From Kalymmatonema hyalinum WJT4-NPBG1 (GTDB lineage: Bacteria; Cyanobacteriota; Cyanobacteriia; Cyanobacteriales; Nostocaceae), in contig JAHHIB010000036.1 in the NCBI GenBank assembly GCA_019359075.1, forward strand, positions 1 through 64,000: a stretch of DNA of 64,000 bases, read 5' to 3'. Shown here one piece after another: positions 47,634-57,415 of this stretch. The notes below the pieces were generated by a model that ran no database searches, had not been told where the DNA came from, and saw nothing but the letters and a program-made list of their open reading frames with translations. Each line of letters opens with the position of its first letter. Position 1 is the stretch's first letter. A program made the position numbers and the translations under genes.

Positions 47634-50000
47634 TTAACTGGGAGTGGTGTTATGGATGGTCAAACGCCTTTCAATCGCATTTAAGTAGCGATCACTCATT
47701 TCCTCAATGCTAACGTTGATTAAACTTTGATTATCAGTTGTTAAAACCCCCAAACCTATTTCGGTATTCCCAACCTTGCCAAGTTGCTGCCAATGATTAC
47801 CGAGTTGTTCTGTTAAATAAGTTTCCCAAGTTTTTTGTTGTTCTGTTGCAACAGAGACTACAATCCGCGCGCCACCTTCGCCAAAAAGAACTTCATCCCA
47901 ACGTTGGGAGTTCTGTGCTGGTAGTTCTAATTTGATTTCTGCTCCCCGATTCGCAGCAAGACAACATTCTGCCAGGGCGATCGCGATTCCACCTTCAGCA
48001 CAATCATGAGCCGAACGCACCCAACCTTTGCGAATTCCTTCACGACACACTTGTTGTACACGGCGTTCCAATTGAAAATCAACTCGTGGCGGTTTTCCAG
48101 CAACAGTGTTGTGGATAGTGGCTAAATATTCCGAACCCCCCAGCGTAGAGTGTGCAGACACTTCGCCCAACAGATAAATCACATCTCCTTCTGCTTGCCA
48201 AGCTTGACCACAAATCTTAGTCAAATCAGGGATTAACCCTACCATACCTACAACAGGAGTAGGATAGATTGGTTGTGGATTGCCTTGAGAATCCAAAGTT
48301 TCATTGTAAAGAGAGACATTTCCACCAGTGACTGGCGTTGCCATTTCTTGGCAACCTTCAGCCAAACCGCGACAAGCTTCTGCTAATTGCCAGTATCCAA
48401 TAGGTTTTTCTGGACTGCCAAAATTCAAGTTATCAGTAACTGCCACAGGTTCTGCACCCACACAGCTAAGATTACGTGCCGCTTCTGCCACGACTGCCTT
48501 AGCTCCCTCATAGGGATCAAGATAAACATAGCGAGGATTGCAATCAACCGTAGCTCCAACACCTTTGTTGCGCCCTCCCTGTACGGAGGGAGTTGGGGAA
48601 GGTTCCAAGGGACGCAGGCGAATCACAGAGGCATCTGCCCCGCCAGGTAACACAACAGTGTTATTCTGCACTTGATGGTCATACTGACGATATACCCAAC
48701 GTTTAGATGCAATAGTGGGCGTATCGAGCAAAGTCAACAGGATGTCATTCCAACTTTGCAAACGTCCTTGAATTTCAATTCCAGCAGATGTAGTCTCAGG
48801 TAAAGAATCAGGCGTCCATTCCCAAGCTTTTCGTACATATTCCGGTGGTTGTGCCAACACTTCTCGGTGATACACCGGCGTCTTTTCTGCCAAGGCTGTT
48901 GCGGGAATTTCTGCGGCAATTTCACCTTGGAATAGAATCCGTACAATAGGTTCAGAAATGACGCTTCCTGCAACCACAGCTTGCAGCCCCCAACGGTGGA
49001 AAATGTCAATTAACTCTTGTTCGCGTCCCTTGTGGGCAACAAACAGCATTCGTTCTTGAGATTCGGAAAGCAGGTACTCATAGGGAACCATTCCCGCTTC
49101 CCGTACAGGAATCTTGTCTAAATCGAATTCGATACCCACGCCGCCTTTTGCAGCCATTTCTGAAGTAGAACAGGTAATGCCAGCAGCACCCATATCCTGT
49201 GCAGCAACCACTGCACCTGTCTTAAACGCCTCCAAGCAAGCTTCAATTAACGACTTTTCCAAGAAGGGGTCGCCTACCTGTACCGCCGGACGGTTATCTA
49301 CGGACTCATCACTCAGTTCTGCACTGGCAAAGCTTGCGCCTCCCATACCATCGCGTCCGGTGGTGGAACCAACATAAAGCACTGGGTTGCCTATACCAGA
49401 TGCACCAGATTTGACGATTTCTGGCGTTTCCATCAATCCCAACGCCATGACGTTTACCAAAGGATTGTCAGAGTACGCGGGGTCAAAGTAAACTTCACCG
49501 CCTACAGTGGGGACACCAACGCAATTTCCGTAATGTGAAATACCAGCGACCACGCCACTAAAAAGCCTTTGAGTTTTCGCATCTTCCAAAGAACCAAAGC
49601 GCAGCGAGTTTAATACGGCAATGGGACGCGCACCCATTGTAAAGATATCTCTTAAGATGCCTCCTACTCCTGTGGCGGCTCCTTGAAAGGGTTCAACAGC
49701 CGAGGGGTGGTTGTGTGATTCAATCTTAAATGCTAGGTGCAGGCGATCGCCCAAATCTACAACACCGGCATTTTCACCAGGTCCAACAAGAATGCGGGGT
49801 CCTGTCGTGGGAAATTGTTTGAGTAACGGACGAGAATTCTTGTAACAGCAGTGTTCTGACCACATCACCCCAAACATTCCTAGTTCAGCTTTGTTAGGAT
49901 GACGCCCTAGACGCCTAACAATTTCTTCATATTCTTCTAGCTTCAAACCTTCAGCAGCGATTTCTTCAGGAGAAAAAGGAGCAGAGGAAATGGCGGTCAT
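47634..50000 (-). CDS. purL: FGAM synthase subunit PurL (small type)
   Basis: 788 residues, the small PurL that works with PurQ and Pur[44 protein letters not shown] and GGNVSLYNE are family motifs. Residues about 465-480 ([15 protein letters not shown]) interrupt the usual LRP...KGVAATVDCN junction and correspond to a short palindromic repeat, so they look inserted. Fourth step of purine synthesis. Followed by purF. Confidence 0.95.
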   Translation of the reverse strand: MTAISSAPFSPEEIAAEGLKLEEYEEIVRRLGRHPNKAELGMFGVMWSEHCCYKNSRPLLKQFPTTGPRILVGPGENAGVVDLGDRLHLAFKIESHNHPSAVEPFQGAATGVGGILRDIFTMGARPIAVLNSLRFGSLEDAKTQRLFSGVVAGISHYGNCVGVPTVGGEVYFDPAYSDNPLVNVMALGLMETPEIVKSGASGIGNPVLYVGSTTGRDGMGGASFASAELSDESVDNRPAVQVGDPFLEKSLIEACLEAFKTGAVVAAQDMGAAGITCSTSEMAAKGGVGIEFDLDKIPVREAGMVPYEYLLSESQERMLFVAHKGREQELIDIFHRWGLQAVVAGSVISEPIVRILFQGEIAAEIPATALAEKTPVYHREVLAQPPEYVRKAWEWTPDSLPETTSAGIEIQGRLQSWNDILLTLLDTPTIASKRWVYRQYDHQVQNNTVVLPGGADASVIRLRPLEPSPTPSVQGGRNKGVGATVDCNPRYVYLDPYEGAKAVVAEAARNLSCVGAEPVAVTDNLNFGSPEKPIGYWQLAEACRGLAEGCQEMATPVTGGNVSLYNETLDSQGNPQPIYPTPVVGMVGLIPDLTKICGQAWQAEGDVIYLLGEVSAHSTLGGSEYLATIHNTVAGKPPRVDFQLERRVQQVCREGIRKGWVRSAHDCAEGGIAIALAECCLAANRGAEIKLELPAQNSQRWDEVLFGEGGARIVVSVATEQQKTWETYLTEQLGNHWQQLGKVGNTEIGLGVLTTDNQSLINVSIEEMSDRYLNAIERRLTIHNTTPS
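48568..48606. repeat. Short palindromic repeat inserted in frame in purL
   Basis: CCCTCC-CTGTAC-GGAGGG followed by GTTGGGGAAGG. It encodes the extra Pro/Ser/Gly stretch in PurL. Confidence 0.6.
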
Positions 50001-50057
50001 GGCAATAATGCACCAAGGGGACAGAGCATTATTTTAGCGATTTACTTAGGTGCTTTT

Positions 50058-50159
50058 CTAAAAATACAAGAGTTCTTCTTTGGACATTTCCCGTTGAACA
50101 ACTCCCATAATCAAGTTATAAGCTTCCTCCTGAGATAGATTCAGACTGTAGCCATTCAA
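50058..50159 (-). pseudogene. C-terminal remnant of a Doc-like (Fic superfamily) toxin
   Basis: A 33-residue frame without a start ends TAG at 50058. LNGYSLNLSQEEAYNLIMG, then REMSKEELL, matches the C-terminal pattern of death-on-curing toxins (LNGY, E-x-x-Y near-terminal helix, then S-x-E/D-x-L). The catalytic HxFx(D/N)GNKR part is absent and a stop lies directly upstream. A non-functional leftover of a toxin-antitoxin pair. Confidence 0.5.
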
Positions 50160-50290
50160 CTAGCCCCGCTGCGGAGTCCCACACCGTCGCGAGGAATTAC
50201 GGGGAAATTGGTGCGCTGTCCCCCTCCCTCTCCAAACCGTGTTTGGGATTACTCGGAGGATCCACCGCAATTCCCAATCTCACTGGATTT

Positions 50291-50458
50291 TCAAAATGTG
50301 ATTGATGACGGATCAATGTTCGCCCGAATACTGGATGGCAACTTGTTCTGCTTGCAGTTGTGAAACCGCTTTTGACGGTGCGCTCTTTTGTGAAACGCCA
50401 GGGTGCGGTTTATTCGTCTACCACGTCTAGCACGTCGTAATAGCGCTCTTCCTGACAT
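50291..50458 (-). pseudogene. Fragment of an RRXRR-domain (IscB-like) protein
   Basis: Frame from the ATG at 50458 (open upstream to about 50490) to TGA at 50291. KKMSGRALLRRARRGRRINR, then HRQKRF and KLPSSIRANI, is the arginine-rich bridge-helix pattern of RRXRR/IscB proteins followed by the LPPSIRAN motif. The PLMP N-terminus and any RuvC/HNH part are missing, and the frame breaks right after SIRANI. A fossil of an IscB-type element. Confidence 0.55.
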
Positions 50459-51330
50459 CTTTTTCGTTACATCTGGGAATGGGAAAACTAGATAGATGTG
50501 CTATGAACTATGAACAAACTAAATCTAAGTGAGTGCGCGCCCACGCCTGTGAATTTATTGCCAGGGTCTAAGCCTTTTGGCTCAACTGTAGAAATACGTA
50601 ATTTTTTATTTAAACTTTAAGCGCTCAAGAAACAAATAAGTATTTCCACTATTTGAATAATTTAATTCCTTTCGTAGAATAAAGATGTACTAAGCCAAGG
50701 ATGAAAAGAAATTTCACTATATATAATATGCCTATTTCAAGTGGTGATTGAACAAGTTTTATATTGTTTCAATTATCAATTCTGCAATAGCTATCATGCT
50801 TGCCTTAGTTAACAAAATTTGATTTTTTAGTATATCAGTACTACTGAACACAATCGTTCCAGTTACCCTATTGATTGAATTGGTGGCTTAGTTGGCGCTT
50901 TTCACAAAAGGAATTGTATTAGGGCGCTAGCGAAGTTATTCTGTCTGAAGCTTTGTCTGCAATTTTCATCGGTGCTATGTGTATGAAAAAAATTCTTTTT
51001 TCAACTGCTATTTTGACTTTTCTAAAAACTAATTACAGCATTTACGGAGCAATGGGAGTTTTTAGTGTTTCCTGATTCATTTTTAGTTTCCAAAATTTGA
51101 TTGGTGCATGATGAATGCTTTTGCACCCATCTTCCTCAAACCAACACTCCTGCATTAGCCATGAACTAGTTCCTAGATTTTGCATTCAACAAATCTGCTC
51201 TCACTGAAAACCCGTCTTCATATTCGATTGGGTCATGGATCATGGCTGGATTTTTTTTCTTTTTCAAGAGTTATCATACTACAGCAGATTGCATTTTTCT
51301 TGAGGTACACCTTTTCAACTCAAAAGCCAG

Positions 51331-51419
51331 ATATAGCAGTCCTAAATGATCTGAAGAAGGTCAATTTATGCGCTTTGCGCAGGCACTTTCACGCAAATGT
51401 GCGCCCGTATTGCTATATA
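51331..51419. repeat. MITE-like repeat with ATATAGCA inverted ends
   Basis: ATATAGCA at 51331-51338 and TGCTATAT at 51411-51418 are perfect inverted ends. Inside, GCGC-rich pieces pair with each other. About 89 bp, no ORF. Confidence 0.55.
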
Positions 51420-51428
51420 GAGCAAATT

Positions 51429-51602
51429 TTACTTCTCAACGCCAGCCACCTCTGTCGGGAAAGCCGTCATTCGTGCTGGTTCGTCCTGAATTCTGAATTC
51501 TGCTGTATTACTATTTAAAACTTGGTTTTGGGGTTGAGTAGCACAACCCAAGGAAGCACCAAGAACAAGTATCTCTGCCATAAGATAGATGAACTGACGC
51601 AT
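51429..51602 (-). CDS. Possible 57-residue lipoprotein
   Basis: ATG at 51602, TAA at 51429. MRQFIYLMAEILVLGASLGC has a hydrophobic core and an SLGC lipobox; a short polar tail follows. An acidic residue in the core and no clear Shine-Dalgarno argue against it. No family known. Confidence 0.33.
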   Translation of the reverse strand: MRQFIYLMAEILVLGASLGCATQPQNQVLNSNTAEFRIQDEPARMTAFPTEVAGVEK

Positions 51603-51753
51603 TTTGGATTATGTGCCTTGATGTTTACATAAAAGTTACATTTGTAATTGATTTTACAGTTTTTTCTGAGAGAATATGATAAAGCTTGTCTGAATTCTAG
51701 AGATACGAAGTTCCGCGTGTTTATGTGTCCATACAGTCTACCAGAAATAATTT

Positions 51754-51769
51754 TGTGATGAACATCACT
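51754..51769. promoter_or_regulatory. Candidate CRP-family binding site
   Basis: TGTGA-TGAACA-TCACT matches TGTGA-N6-TCACA at nine of ten arm positions, and shares TGTGAT and ACATCAC with the site at 4895. A TATTCGT / CATATG stretch at 51790-51800 could be a downstream -10 region. Confidence 0.5.
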
Positions 51770-51870
51770 GATACCCATGATTAAGATCGTATTCGTCATA
51801 TGGCTAAATTGGGAGAATACAAACAACTGAACTCTAGCCGAGTCATTAATAGGGAACACACTAAATGCCG

Positions 51871-51906
51871 ACAGCCTTCTCTTGAAGACTGTTGGCTTTT
51901 TATTTA
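51871..51906 (+). terminator. Strong intrinsic terminator with no upstream gene
   Basis: GCCGACAG-CCTTC pairs with GAAG-ACTGTTGGC (one wobble, one bulge), loop TCTT, then TTTTTATTTAT. About 100 bases upstream is the CRP-like palindrome; no convincing gene lies between, so it may end a small RNA. Confidence 0.7.
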
Positions 51907-52168
51907 TGGGGGGGCGAGTCACAGGACGTGGCGGAAGATCGGGAGGTGGGGAGATCAAAAGTCTTTTACTAATGACTCTTGAGTGTTGAGCATCCAATAA
52001 AATTTCCCCACAACCTGTTAGTAACTTGACAGAAATTCTGCCGCAGCCACTATCTAGTGTGGGGAAGATATAATCAGTATATAAGTATTATTGGTGTTGA
52101 GTCCTAGTTGCTTGCACTTTGTTTAGAAGCCCGCAAGCAGAAGGAAAAGAAAACTCTCTGACTTTGTA

Positions 52169-52654
52169 TTACGACATCGCTTGAATGATGTAATCAAAGT
52201 AGGGCGCTGCTTCAGCGGCGTCTTGTGCATTGAGTAAGTTAAGCGAGGCTTTTTTCAGAGAGTTGATCGCTTCTACCATTCCAGGTACCGGAACACCAAG
52301 CGAATTGTACATTTCCCGCACGCCAATTAAACCAATTTTTTCAATTGGTTCTTTGTCACCGGCAAGTACACCGTAAGTAATTAGGCGCAAGTACCAGCCA
52401 AAGTCACGGATACATAAAGCACGTTGCCGCTCCCCGTATGCATTGCCCCCTGGTGCGATAAAGTCGGGACGCTTCTGCCAAAGCTGTTTAGTAGCTTCTT
52501 GAACTATCTTTTTTTCGTTTTCAGCTAGGGTTGTGACAATTCGTATCCGTTGTGCGCCGGTTTGCAAATAGTCTTTGATATTCTTGAGTTCGCCACTGCT
52601 GGGATAACGCAGTTGGTCGTCGGCTTGGAGAATAACTTGGCTTACTACAGTCAT
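52169..52654 (-). CDS. apcD: Allophycocyanin alpha-B subunit
   Basis: 161 residues, the exact family length. The globin-like phycobiliprotein fold carries C81 in [12 protein letters not shown], the phycocyanobilin attachment site. [22 protein letters not shown] and [20 protein letters not shown] are typical of ApcD rather than ApcA or ApcF. It sits in the phycobilisome core as a terminal emitter that passes energy to photosystem I or II. Monocistronic here. Confidence 0.94.
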   Translation of the reverse strand: MTVVSQVILQADDQLRYPSSGELKNIKDYLQTGAQRIRIVTTLAENEKKIVQEATKQLWQKRPDFIAPGGNAYGERQRALCIRDFGWYLRLITYGVLAGDKEPIEKIGLIGVREMYNSLGVPVPGMVEAINSLKKASLNLLNAQDAAEAAPYFDYIIQAMS

Positions 52655-52714
52655 GATTATTGCAATGACATCAATTAATTATTATTTGCTAGTTTAACGA
52701 GTCTTGAGTACACA

Positions 52715-52790
52715 AGTGAAGAGAGTGGGGAGATTGGAAGTAGGGGAAGTAGAGGAAGAAAACTAACGACTAATGACTAATGACAATGAC
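52715..52790. repeat. G-rich stretch and TAATGAC heptamers before rlmD
   Basis: GGGGAAGTAGAGGAAG-type low complexity is followed by CTAACGACTAATGACTAATGAC up to the start codon. The repeat supplies the first ATG. Confidence 0.75.
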
Positions 52791-54192
52791 TAATTGGAAA
52801 CAGGGTGAGTTAATTGAAGTTGAGATTTCGGATTTGAACGATACGGGTGATGGTGTAGGGCGTTGGCAGGAGAGGGTGGTATTTATAAGCGATACTGTAC
52901 CAGGCGATCGCGCTATTGTCCGTCTGGTACACGTCAAACCTAACTACGCCCACGGCAAACTCAAAGAACTGTTGCAACCCTCTCCCCACCGTGTCCCACC
53001 AAGCTGCATCGTGGCTGATAAATGTGGTGGTTGTCAATGGCAGCATATTGATTATGAGTACCAGTTAGCAGCCAAGCAAAAGCAAGTTATTCAAGCTTTG
53101 GAACGCATTGGCGGTTTCGTGCAACCACCAGTAGATCCAGTGCTTTCGAGTCCCGAAGGTTTGGGCTATCGTAACAAAGCCACTTATCCTGTGGGATCAT
53201 CTCACACCGGACAGGTTCAAGCTGGTTACTACCAAAAAGGTAGCCACCAATTGATTAACTTGAATCAATGTCCTGTGCAAGACCAAAGATTAAATCCTCT
53301 GCTACTGGAAGTCAAACAGGACATCCAAAAGCGGGGTTGGCAAGTTTACAACGAACAGCGCCACACAGGTCTTGTACGCCATCTCAGTTTACGCATTGGT
53401 CGCCGGACTGGGGAAACGTTGCTGACTTTGGTGGTCAAGGACTGGAATTTACCCTCTATTCAAGACCAAGCCGAGGAGTGGTTAAAGCGCTATCCCCAGT
53501 TGGTGGGGGTTTCTTTAAACCGCAACCCAGACCGTACTAATGCCATTTTTGGCAGCCAAACTCGTTGTATTGCTGGGCGTCCCTACCTGCGAGAAAAATT
53601 TGCTGGGCTGGAATTCCAGGTAAGACCGGATACTTTTTTCCAGGTACATACGGAGACGGCAGAGGCATTATTGCAGGTGATTCAGTCAGAACTGAATTTA
53701 CAAGGTTTGGAGGTGCTACTTGATACTTATTGCGGTATTGGGACATTAACATTGCCACTTGCTAAACAAGTTAAGCAAGCAATGGGGTTAGAGTTGCAAC
53801 CAGAGGCAGTGGAACAAGCAATTTTAAATGCCAAACACAACGATATTCATAATGTAATTTTTCACACTGGTGCAGTAGAAAAATTACTTCCCCAGATGGA
53901 GATTTCACCAGACATTGTTTTGCTTGATCCCCCGCGTAAGGGGTGCGATCGCGCTGTGATTGAAACTCTACTGAAATCAAAACCACGACGTATTGTTTAT
54001 GTCAGTTGTAAAGTCGCTACCCTTGCCCGTGACCTCAAATTACTTTGTCAAAACGGAGTATATACTGTCACACGGGTACAACCAGCTGATTTCTTTGGGC
54101 AAACTGCTCATGTGGAAGCTGCCGCATTTCTTGTGTTATCAGATTTGGACAAAGGGACTAACTCGACAAAAACTCACTCTCAAAATTTGTAG
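52780..54192 (+). CDS. rlmD: 23S rRNA (uracil-5-)-methyltransferase RlmD
   Basis: 470 residues; ATG 52786 is an alternative, because the first ATG lies in a repeat. TRAM RNA-binding domain (about 8-65). Fe-S cluster Cys C76, C82 and C85 (C-x5-C-x2-C), plus C in LNQCPVQ. SAM-binding LLDTYCGIGTLTLPLA and catalytic Cys in IVYVSCKVATLARDL. It forms m5U1939 (E. coli numbering) in 23S rRNA. RlmCD-type relatives modify two sites, so the exact target is inferred. Confidence 0.92.
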   Translation: MTMTNWKQGELIEVEISDLNDTGDGVGRWQERVVFISDTVPGDRAIVRLVHVKPNYAHGKLKELLQPSPHRVPPSCIVADKCGGCQWQHIDYEYQLAAKQKQVIQALERIGGFVQPPVDPVLSSPEGLGYRNKATYPVGSSHTGQVQAGYYQKGSHQLINLNQCPVQDQRLNPLLLEVKQDIQKRGWQVYNEQRHTGLVRHLSLRIGRRTGETLLTLVVKDWNLPSIQDQAEEWLKRYPQLVGVSLNRNPDRTNAIFGSQTRCIAGRPYLREKFAGLEFQVRPDTFFQVHTETAEALLQVIQSELNLQGLEVLLDTYCGIGTLTLPLAKQVKQAMGLELQPEAVEQAILNAKHNDIHNVIFHTGAVEKLLPQMEISPDIVLLDPPRKGCDRAVIETLLKSKPRRIVYVSCKVATLARDLKLLCQNGVYTVTRVQPADFFGQTAHVEAAAFLVLSDLDKGTNSTKTHSQNL

Positions 54193-54572
54193 CCCAATGC
54201 ATAGTAAAAATGCTAGAATTGAATTAAGCTAAATATATGATTCCTTTTGTGTGAAGATATTGAAGTTGCAAAGACTCTCCCAAAAATATGAATCGAGTTG
54301 TTTAAGTTATAAACCGGCAGGTAAAAGAGTATGTTGATACTCTTTTAATTAGAAAAAATATCAGTTGCTTAGTGTTTGAGCAGTTGCTATAAAAGCCGTT
54401 TTTTAGATGAGTGACTCTATGTTATTAAGGAGAGTTAATGCTCCCTAGCATTTTCAAAATTTAGTTTAAAAGACGAAAGTTTGAAGGCAACATGACCACC
54501 TCAAATTCTATCAGGGTGCCTGTGACAGCAAACTGATGTCTAGCTAACTCTGAAAGCTACGGGGTTCCACTT
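54193..54572. other. Intergenic region between rlmD and the RsbW-like gene
   Basis: 380 bp with the terminator at 54323-54352. No gene or operator seen. Confidence 0.5.
54323..54352 (+). terminator. Intrinsic terminator after rlmD
   Basis: AAAAGAGTAT pairs with ATACTCTTTT, 4-base loop, followed by AATTAG. 130 bases after the rlmD stop. Confidence 0.6.
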
Positions 54573-55040
54573 GTGATTACTATTTCCCTTCGTCCTACAG
54601 GGCGCAATTGGGGCACAATTAGTTTTGCCTCAACTTTGTACCTCTGTCCAATACTAGATTTGCTTTTGGCAGAGATTCCGGTCAAATTACAAGCAGAACT
54701 GCGACTAGGACTTCAAGAAGCCTTAGTAAACGCAGCTAAACATGGCAATAATCTAGATCCAAGTAAAACAGTTGTCGTCCGTTTCTCGTTAATTGATACT
54801 CAGTATTGGTGGGTTATATCCGACCAAGGGCACGGCTTTACACCTTCCTCTACTTGCGATATCGATGTCGATCCAGATATCGATCCAACAGAATACTTAC
54901 CCCCGGATGAGTCAGAGAACGGTCGTGGTATGTGTATTCTCCATCAAATTTTTGATCAGGTGCAGTGGAACAGGAAAGGCACAGAGTTGAGGCTTTGTAA
55001 ACAGCTAGAGAATCGATCCAGACTAGCTCTGCGACGATGA
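54573..55040 (+). CDS. RsbW-like anti-sigma factor / Ser kinase ATPase domain
   Basis: 155 residues from a GTG. Single HATPase domain: N-box ELRLGLQEALVNAAKHGN, G1 ISDQGHGFTP and G2 ENGRGMCIL. Such stand-alone ATPases bind anti-anti-sigma (STAS) proteins or sigma factors. No STAS partner or sigma factor gene is adjacent. A palindromic repeat at 55057-55094 follows its stop. Confidence 0.87.
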   Translation: MITISLRPTGRNWGTISFASTLYLCPILDLLLAEIPVKLQAELRLGLQEALVNAAKHGNNLDPSKTVVVRFSLIDTQYWWVISDQGHGFTPSSTCDIDVDPDIDPTEYLPPDESENGRGMCILHQIFDQVQWNRKGTELRLCKQLENRSRLALRR

Positions 55041-55056
55041 ACAGGGATAAGAAACT

Positions 55057-55094
55057 TGAGGGGGATGAGGGGGATAACTTCCTCATCCCCCTCA
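55057..55094. repeat. Perfect 14-bp palindromic repeat
   Basis: TGAGGGGGATGAGG (55057-55070) pairs with CCTCATCCCCCTCA (55081-55094). Same family as the insertion in cyaC. Confidence 0.85.
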
Positions 55095-55110
55095 TCCTCC
55101 CAATCTCCCC

Positions 55111-55395
55111 CTACTTCTTTTGCTCGCCGTGAGTTGGACAGGGTGGAGCAGAAATAGAGCGATCCAACCAGCCAGTTGCTTGCTCAAGTCTGAGTAAAGC
55201 TTCTTGTGGTTCATCTTTAAGGAGATACACAAGAGCACCAGCAACTTGTTCACTTGCCCGAACTTTGCGGTTAGACTTGAGGCGATGCCAATCGTCAGGT
55301 GAAATGCTCAGCCTCTCCATAAGAGCTTGCGCTAGTTCCAAAGTACTAAATTCATTCAGTTGGCTCGTGTTAGGCAGCTGGGTTGATTGCGACAT
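55111..55395 (-). CDS. Small cyanobacterial protein, possibly DUF6439
   Basis: 94 residues, soluble. FSTLELAQALMERLSISPDDWHRLKSNRKVRASEQVAGALV is the core; I recall it from a cyanobacteria-only family (DUF6439), but this needs a search. It has a Cys/His tail (PPCPTHGEQKK). Convergent with the ATPase gene. Confidence 0.7.
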   Translation of the reverse strand: MSQSTQLPNTSQLNEFSTLELAQALMERLSISPDDWHRLKSNRKVRASEQVAGALVYLLKDEPQEALLRLEQATGWLDRSISAPPCPTHGEQKK

Positions 55396-55469
55396 GATAT
55401 GAAATCCTGAGTGCTGAGTAAGTGACTGATGGGGAAAATCGCATTTAATCCTAAGTTTACTACTTGTGC

Positions 55470-55823
55470 ATGAAACCGCCTAAGCTCTCATTCGGTGAGG
55501 AAAATCAACACCAAGAATTTGAACAAGCACTCTTGGAAGTGGAGCAAGCGCTTGTTACTTTAAAAGAACGCTACAATCAAGTGCAAGCAGACAGATTCCG
55601 TCAAACAGAATTGCAACAACGCCTCAAACAACTGCGTCATAGTAAATTGCCAGAGGATAAAGCTCAGTTAAAGGAAATTAAACAGCAGTTGGAAGTGCTA
55701 GAACTGAACTTGGAAAGCCAGTTGTTTTCCTGGGCTAGTCTTAAAGAACCTTTTTGGCAAGCCATCCGCTTTGGCGGATTGGGCGTTATCATAGGCTGGT
55801 TATTAAAGTCTGTTGCTGGATAA
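55470..55823 (+). CDS. Coiled-coil protein with C-terminal membrane segment, unassigned
   Basis: 117 residues from the ATG at 55470. Residues 10-85 are a charged coiled coil (many Glu, Gln, Leu). Residues about 97-115 ([17 protein letters not shown]) look like a tail anchor. Its stop codon is one base before the asnS ATG, so the two are translationally coupled. I recognise no family. Confidence 0.7.
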   Translation: MKPPKLSFGEENQHQEFEQALLEVEQALVTLKERYNQVQADRFRQTELQQRLKQLRHSKLPEDKAQLKEIKQQLEVLELNLESQLFSWASLKEPFWQAIRFGGLGVIIGWLLKSVAG

Positions 55824-55824
55824 T

Positions 55825-57216
55825 ATGGTAAATCGACGGATTGCAGAAATATTGCGAAGTGGTCAACCTGATGAATGGCTGATAGTTCAAGGCTGGGTTC
55901 GTACCAAACGAGAATTAAAAGGATTTTCTTTTATAGAAGTAAATGATGGCTCTTCCTTAGCTAGTTTGCAAGTAGTCATTAATCAAGATTTGGCAGACTA
56001 CGATGATATTTTGAAAAAACTCAATACAGGTGCTTCTGTGGAAGTGGCTGGAGTACTGGTAGCATCTCAAGGTAAAGGACAGCGGATCGAGTTGAAAGCT
56101 CAAAAGGTGAAAGTCTTCGGAGAAGCTGATCCCGAAACATATCCTCTGCAAAAGAAACGTCATTCCTTTGAGTTTCTGCGAACCATTGGACATTTGCGAT
56201 CGCGTACCAATTCCTTGAGTGCAGTGTTCCGCGTTAGAAATGCGTGCGCTACCGCCATTCATCAATTCTTTCAAGAACGTGGCTTTTTGTGGGTACACAC
56301 TCCGATCATCACCGCTAACGACTGCGAGGGTGCGGGTGAATTGTTCAGCGTGACGAGTTTAGATCTTAAAGATGTTCCTCGCACAGAAAGCAAGGCAATA
56401 GATTATAGCAAAGACTTTTTTGGCAAACCAACATATTTAACAGTCAGCGGTCAGCTAGAAGCCGAAGTCATGGCGATGGCGTTTACCAACGTCTACACCT
56501 TCGGTCCTACCTTCCGTGCAGAAAACTCCAACACCTCCCGCCACTTAGCAGAATTTTGGATGGTAGAACCGGAGATGGCTTTCTGCGAACTCAAAGAAGA
56601 TATGGATTTAGCCGAGGCGTTTCTCAAATATATTTTCAAATATGTACTGGAAACTTGCCCAGAAGACATGGAATTTTTCAATCAGCGCATTGATAATACC
56701 GTGTTAGCAACGGCAGATAATATTATTAACAATGAATTTGAGCGCATAACTTATACAGAAGCCATCAAACTCTTAGAGAAAGCTGATGTTAAGTTTGAAT
56801 ATCCGGTAAGTTGGGGCTTGGATTTACAATCAGAACACGAACGCTATCTTTGCGAACAACTTTTCAAAAAGCCGGTCATCGTCAGCAATTATCCAGCGCA
56901 AATCAAAGCCTTTTATATGCGCTTAGATGACGATGAAAAAACTGTCTCTGCTATGGATATGCTTGCGCCTAAAATTGGCGAAATTATCGGCGGTTCTCAA
57001 AGAGAAGAACGTTTAGATGTTCTTGAACGCCGCATACTCGCTCAAGGGATGAAACCAGAAGATTTGTGGTGGTATCTCGATTTGCGCCGCTTTGGAACTG
57101 TTCCTCACGCTGGCTTTGGATTGGGTTTTGAACGACTCGTGCAGTTTATGACGGGGATGGGGAATATCAGAGATGTGATCCCGTTTCCACGCACGCCGGA
57201 AAGTGCAGAGTTTTAG
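55825..57216 (+). CDS. asnS: Asparaginyl-tRNA synthetase
   Basis: 463 residues from the ATG at 55825, normal length. OB-fold anticodon domain ([21 protein letters not shown]) and class II core: motif 2 [20 protein letters not shown] and motif 3 [13 protein letters not shown]. It charges tRNA-Asn directly. An upstream extension to 55813 would overlap the preceding stop and is unlikely. Confidence 0.97.
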   Translation: MVNRRIAEILRSGQPDEWLIVQGWVRTKRELKGFSFIEVNDGSSLASLQVVINQDLADYDDILKKLNTGASVEVAGVLVASQGKGQRIELKAQKVKVFGEADPETYPLQKKRHSFEFLRTIGHLRSRTNSLSAVFRVRNACATAIHQFFQERGFLWVHTPIITANDCEGAGELFSVTSLDLKDVPRTESKAIDYSKDFFGKPTYLTVSGQLEAEVMAMAFTNVYTFGPTFRAENSNTSRHLAEFWMVEPEMAFCELKEDMDLAEAFLKYIFKYVLETCPEDMEFFNQRIDNTVLATADNIINNEFERITYTEAIKLLEKADVKFEYPVSWGLDLQSEHERYLCEQLFKKPVIVSNYPAQIKAFYMRLDDDEKTVSAMDMLAPKIGEIIGGSQREERLDVLERRILAQGMKPEDLWWYLDLRRFGTVPHAGFGLGFERLVQFMTGMGNIRDVIPFPRTPESAEF

Positions 57217-57286
57217 TGAGGAGTCAAGAGTTAAGAGTTTTGAAATTTGTAGAGTACGTCTGCATTGTGTAACACAGCATATCTGG

Positions 57287-57307
57287 TTCCCTGGTTCTAC
57301 CAGGGAA
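57287..57307. repeat. TTCCCTGG hairpin of a dispersed repeat
   Basis: Perfect 8-bp stem TTCCCTGG / CCAGGGAA with loop TTCTA. The surrounding 57280-57350 resembles the dispersed ctggttccct repeats of Nostocales. It lies between asnS and the ATPase gene. Confidence 0.7.
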
Positions 57308-57415
57308 TACCTTAGAACTTGATCTGCTACTTGCTCCAATGGAGGCGAGTCTCTACAATCTCCTTCCAAGACTGAGTCTAGGGAGGAAAAATAAGGCATT
57401 TGAGGATAGTAGCAA

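Larger units (their letters stand above)
50001..52168. other. 2.2-kb region of gene remnants and repeats
   Basis: Between purL and apcD. It holds a Doc-like tail (50058-50159), an RRXRR fragment (50291-50458), a repeat with ATATAGCA ends (51331-51419), a small lipoprotein-like frame (51429-51602), a CRP-like site (51754-51769) and a terminator (51871-51906). The stretch 50520-51330 is AT-rich and I see nothing else in it. Confidence 0.55.

Noticed and set aside
50221-50260. Possible group II intron domain V (acggtttggagaggga)
   Set aside because: Only the 3' half of the stem is present and no intron ORF or domain VI follows; too weak to call.
51180-51518. 112-codon + strand frame
   Set aside because: It crosses an inverted-repeat element and overlaps a lipoprotein-like frame on the other strand; no family pattern.
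51515-51997. 160-codon minus frame
   Set aside because: It runs through the strong terminator hairpin and the CRP-like palindrome and has no domain pattern.
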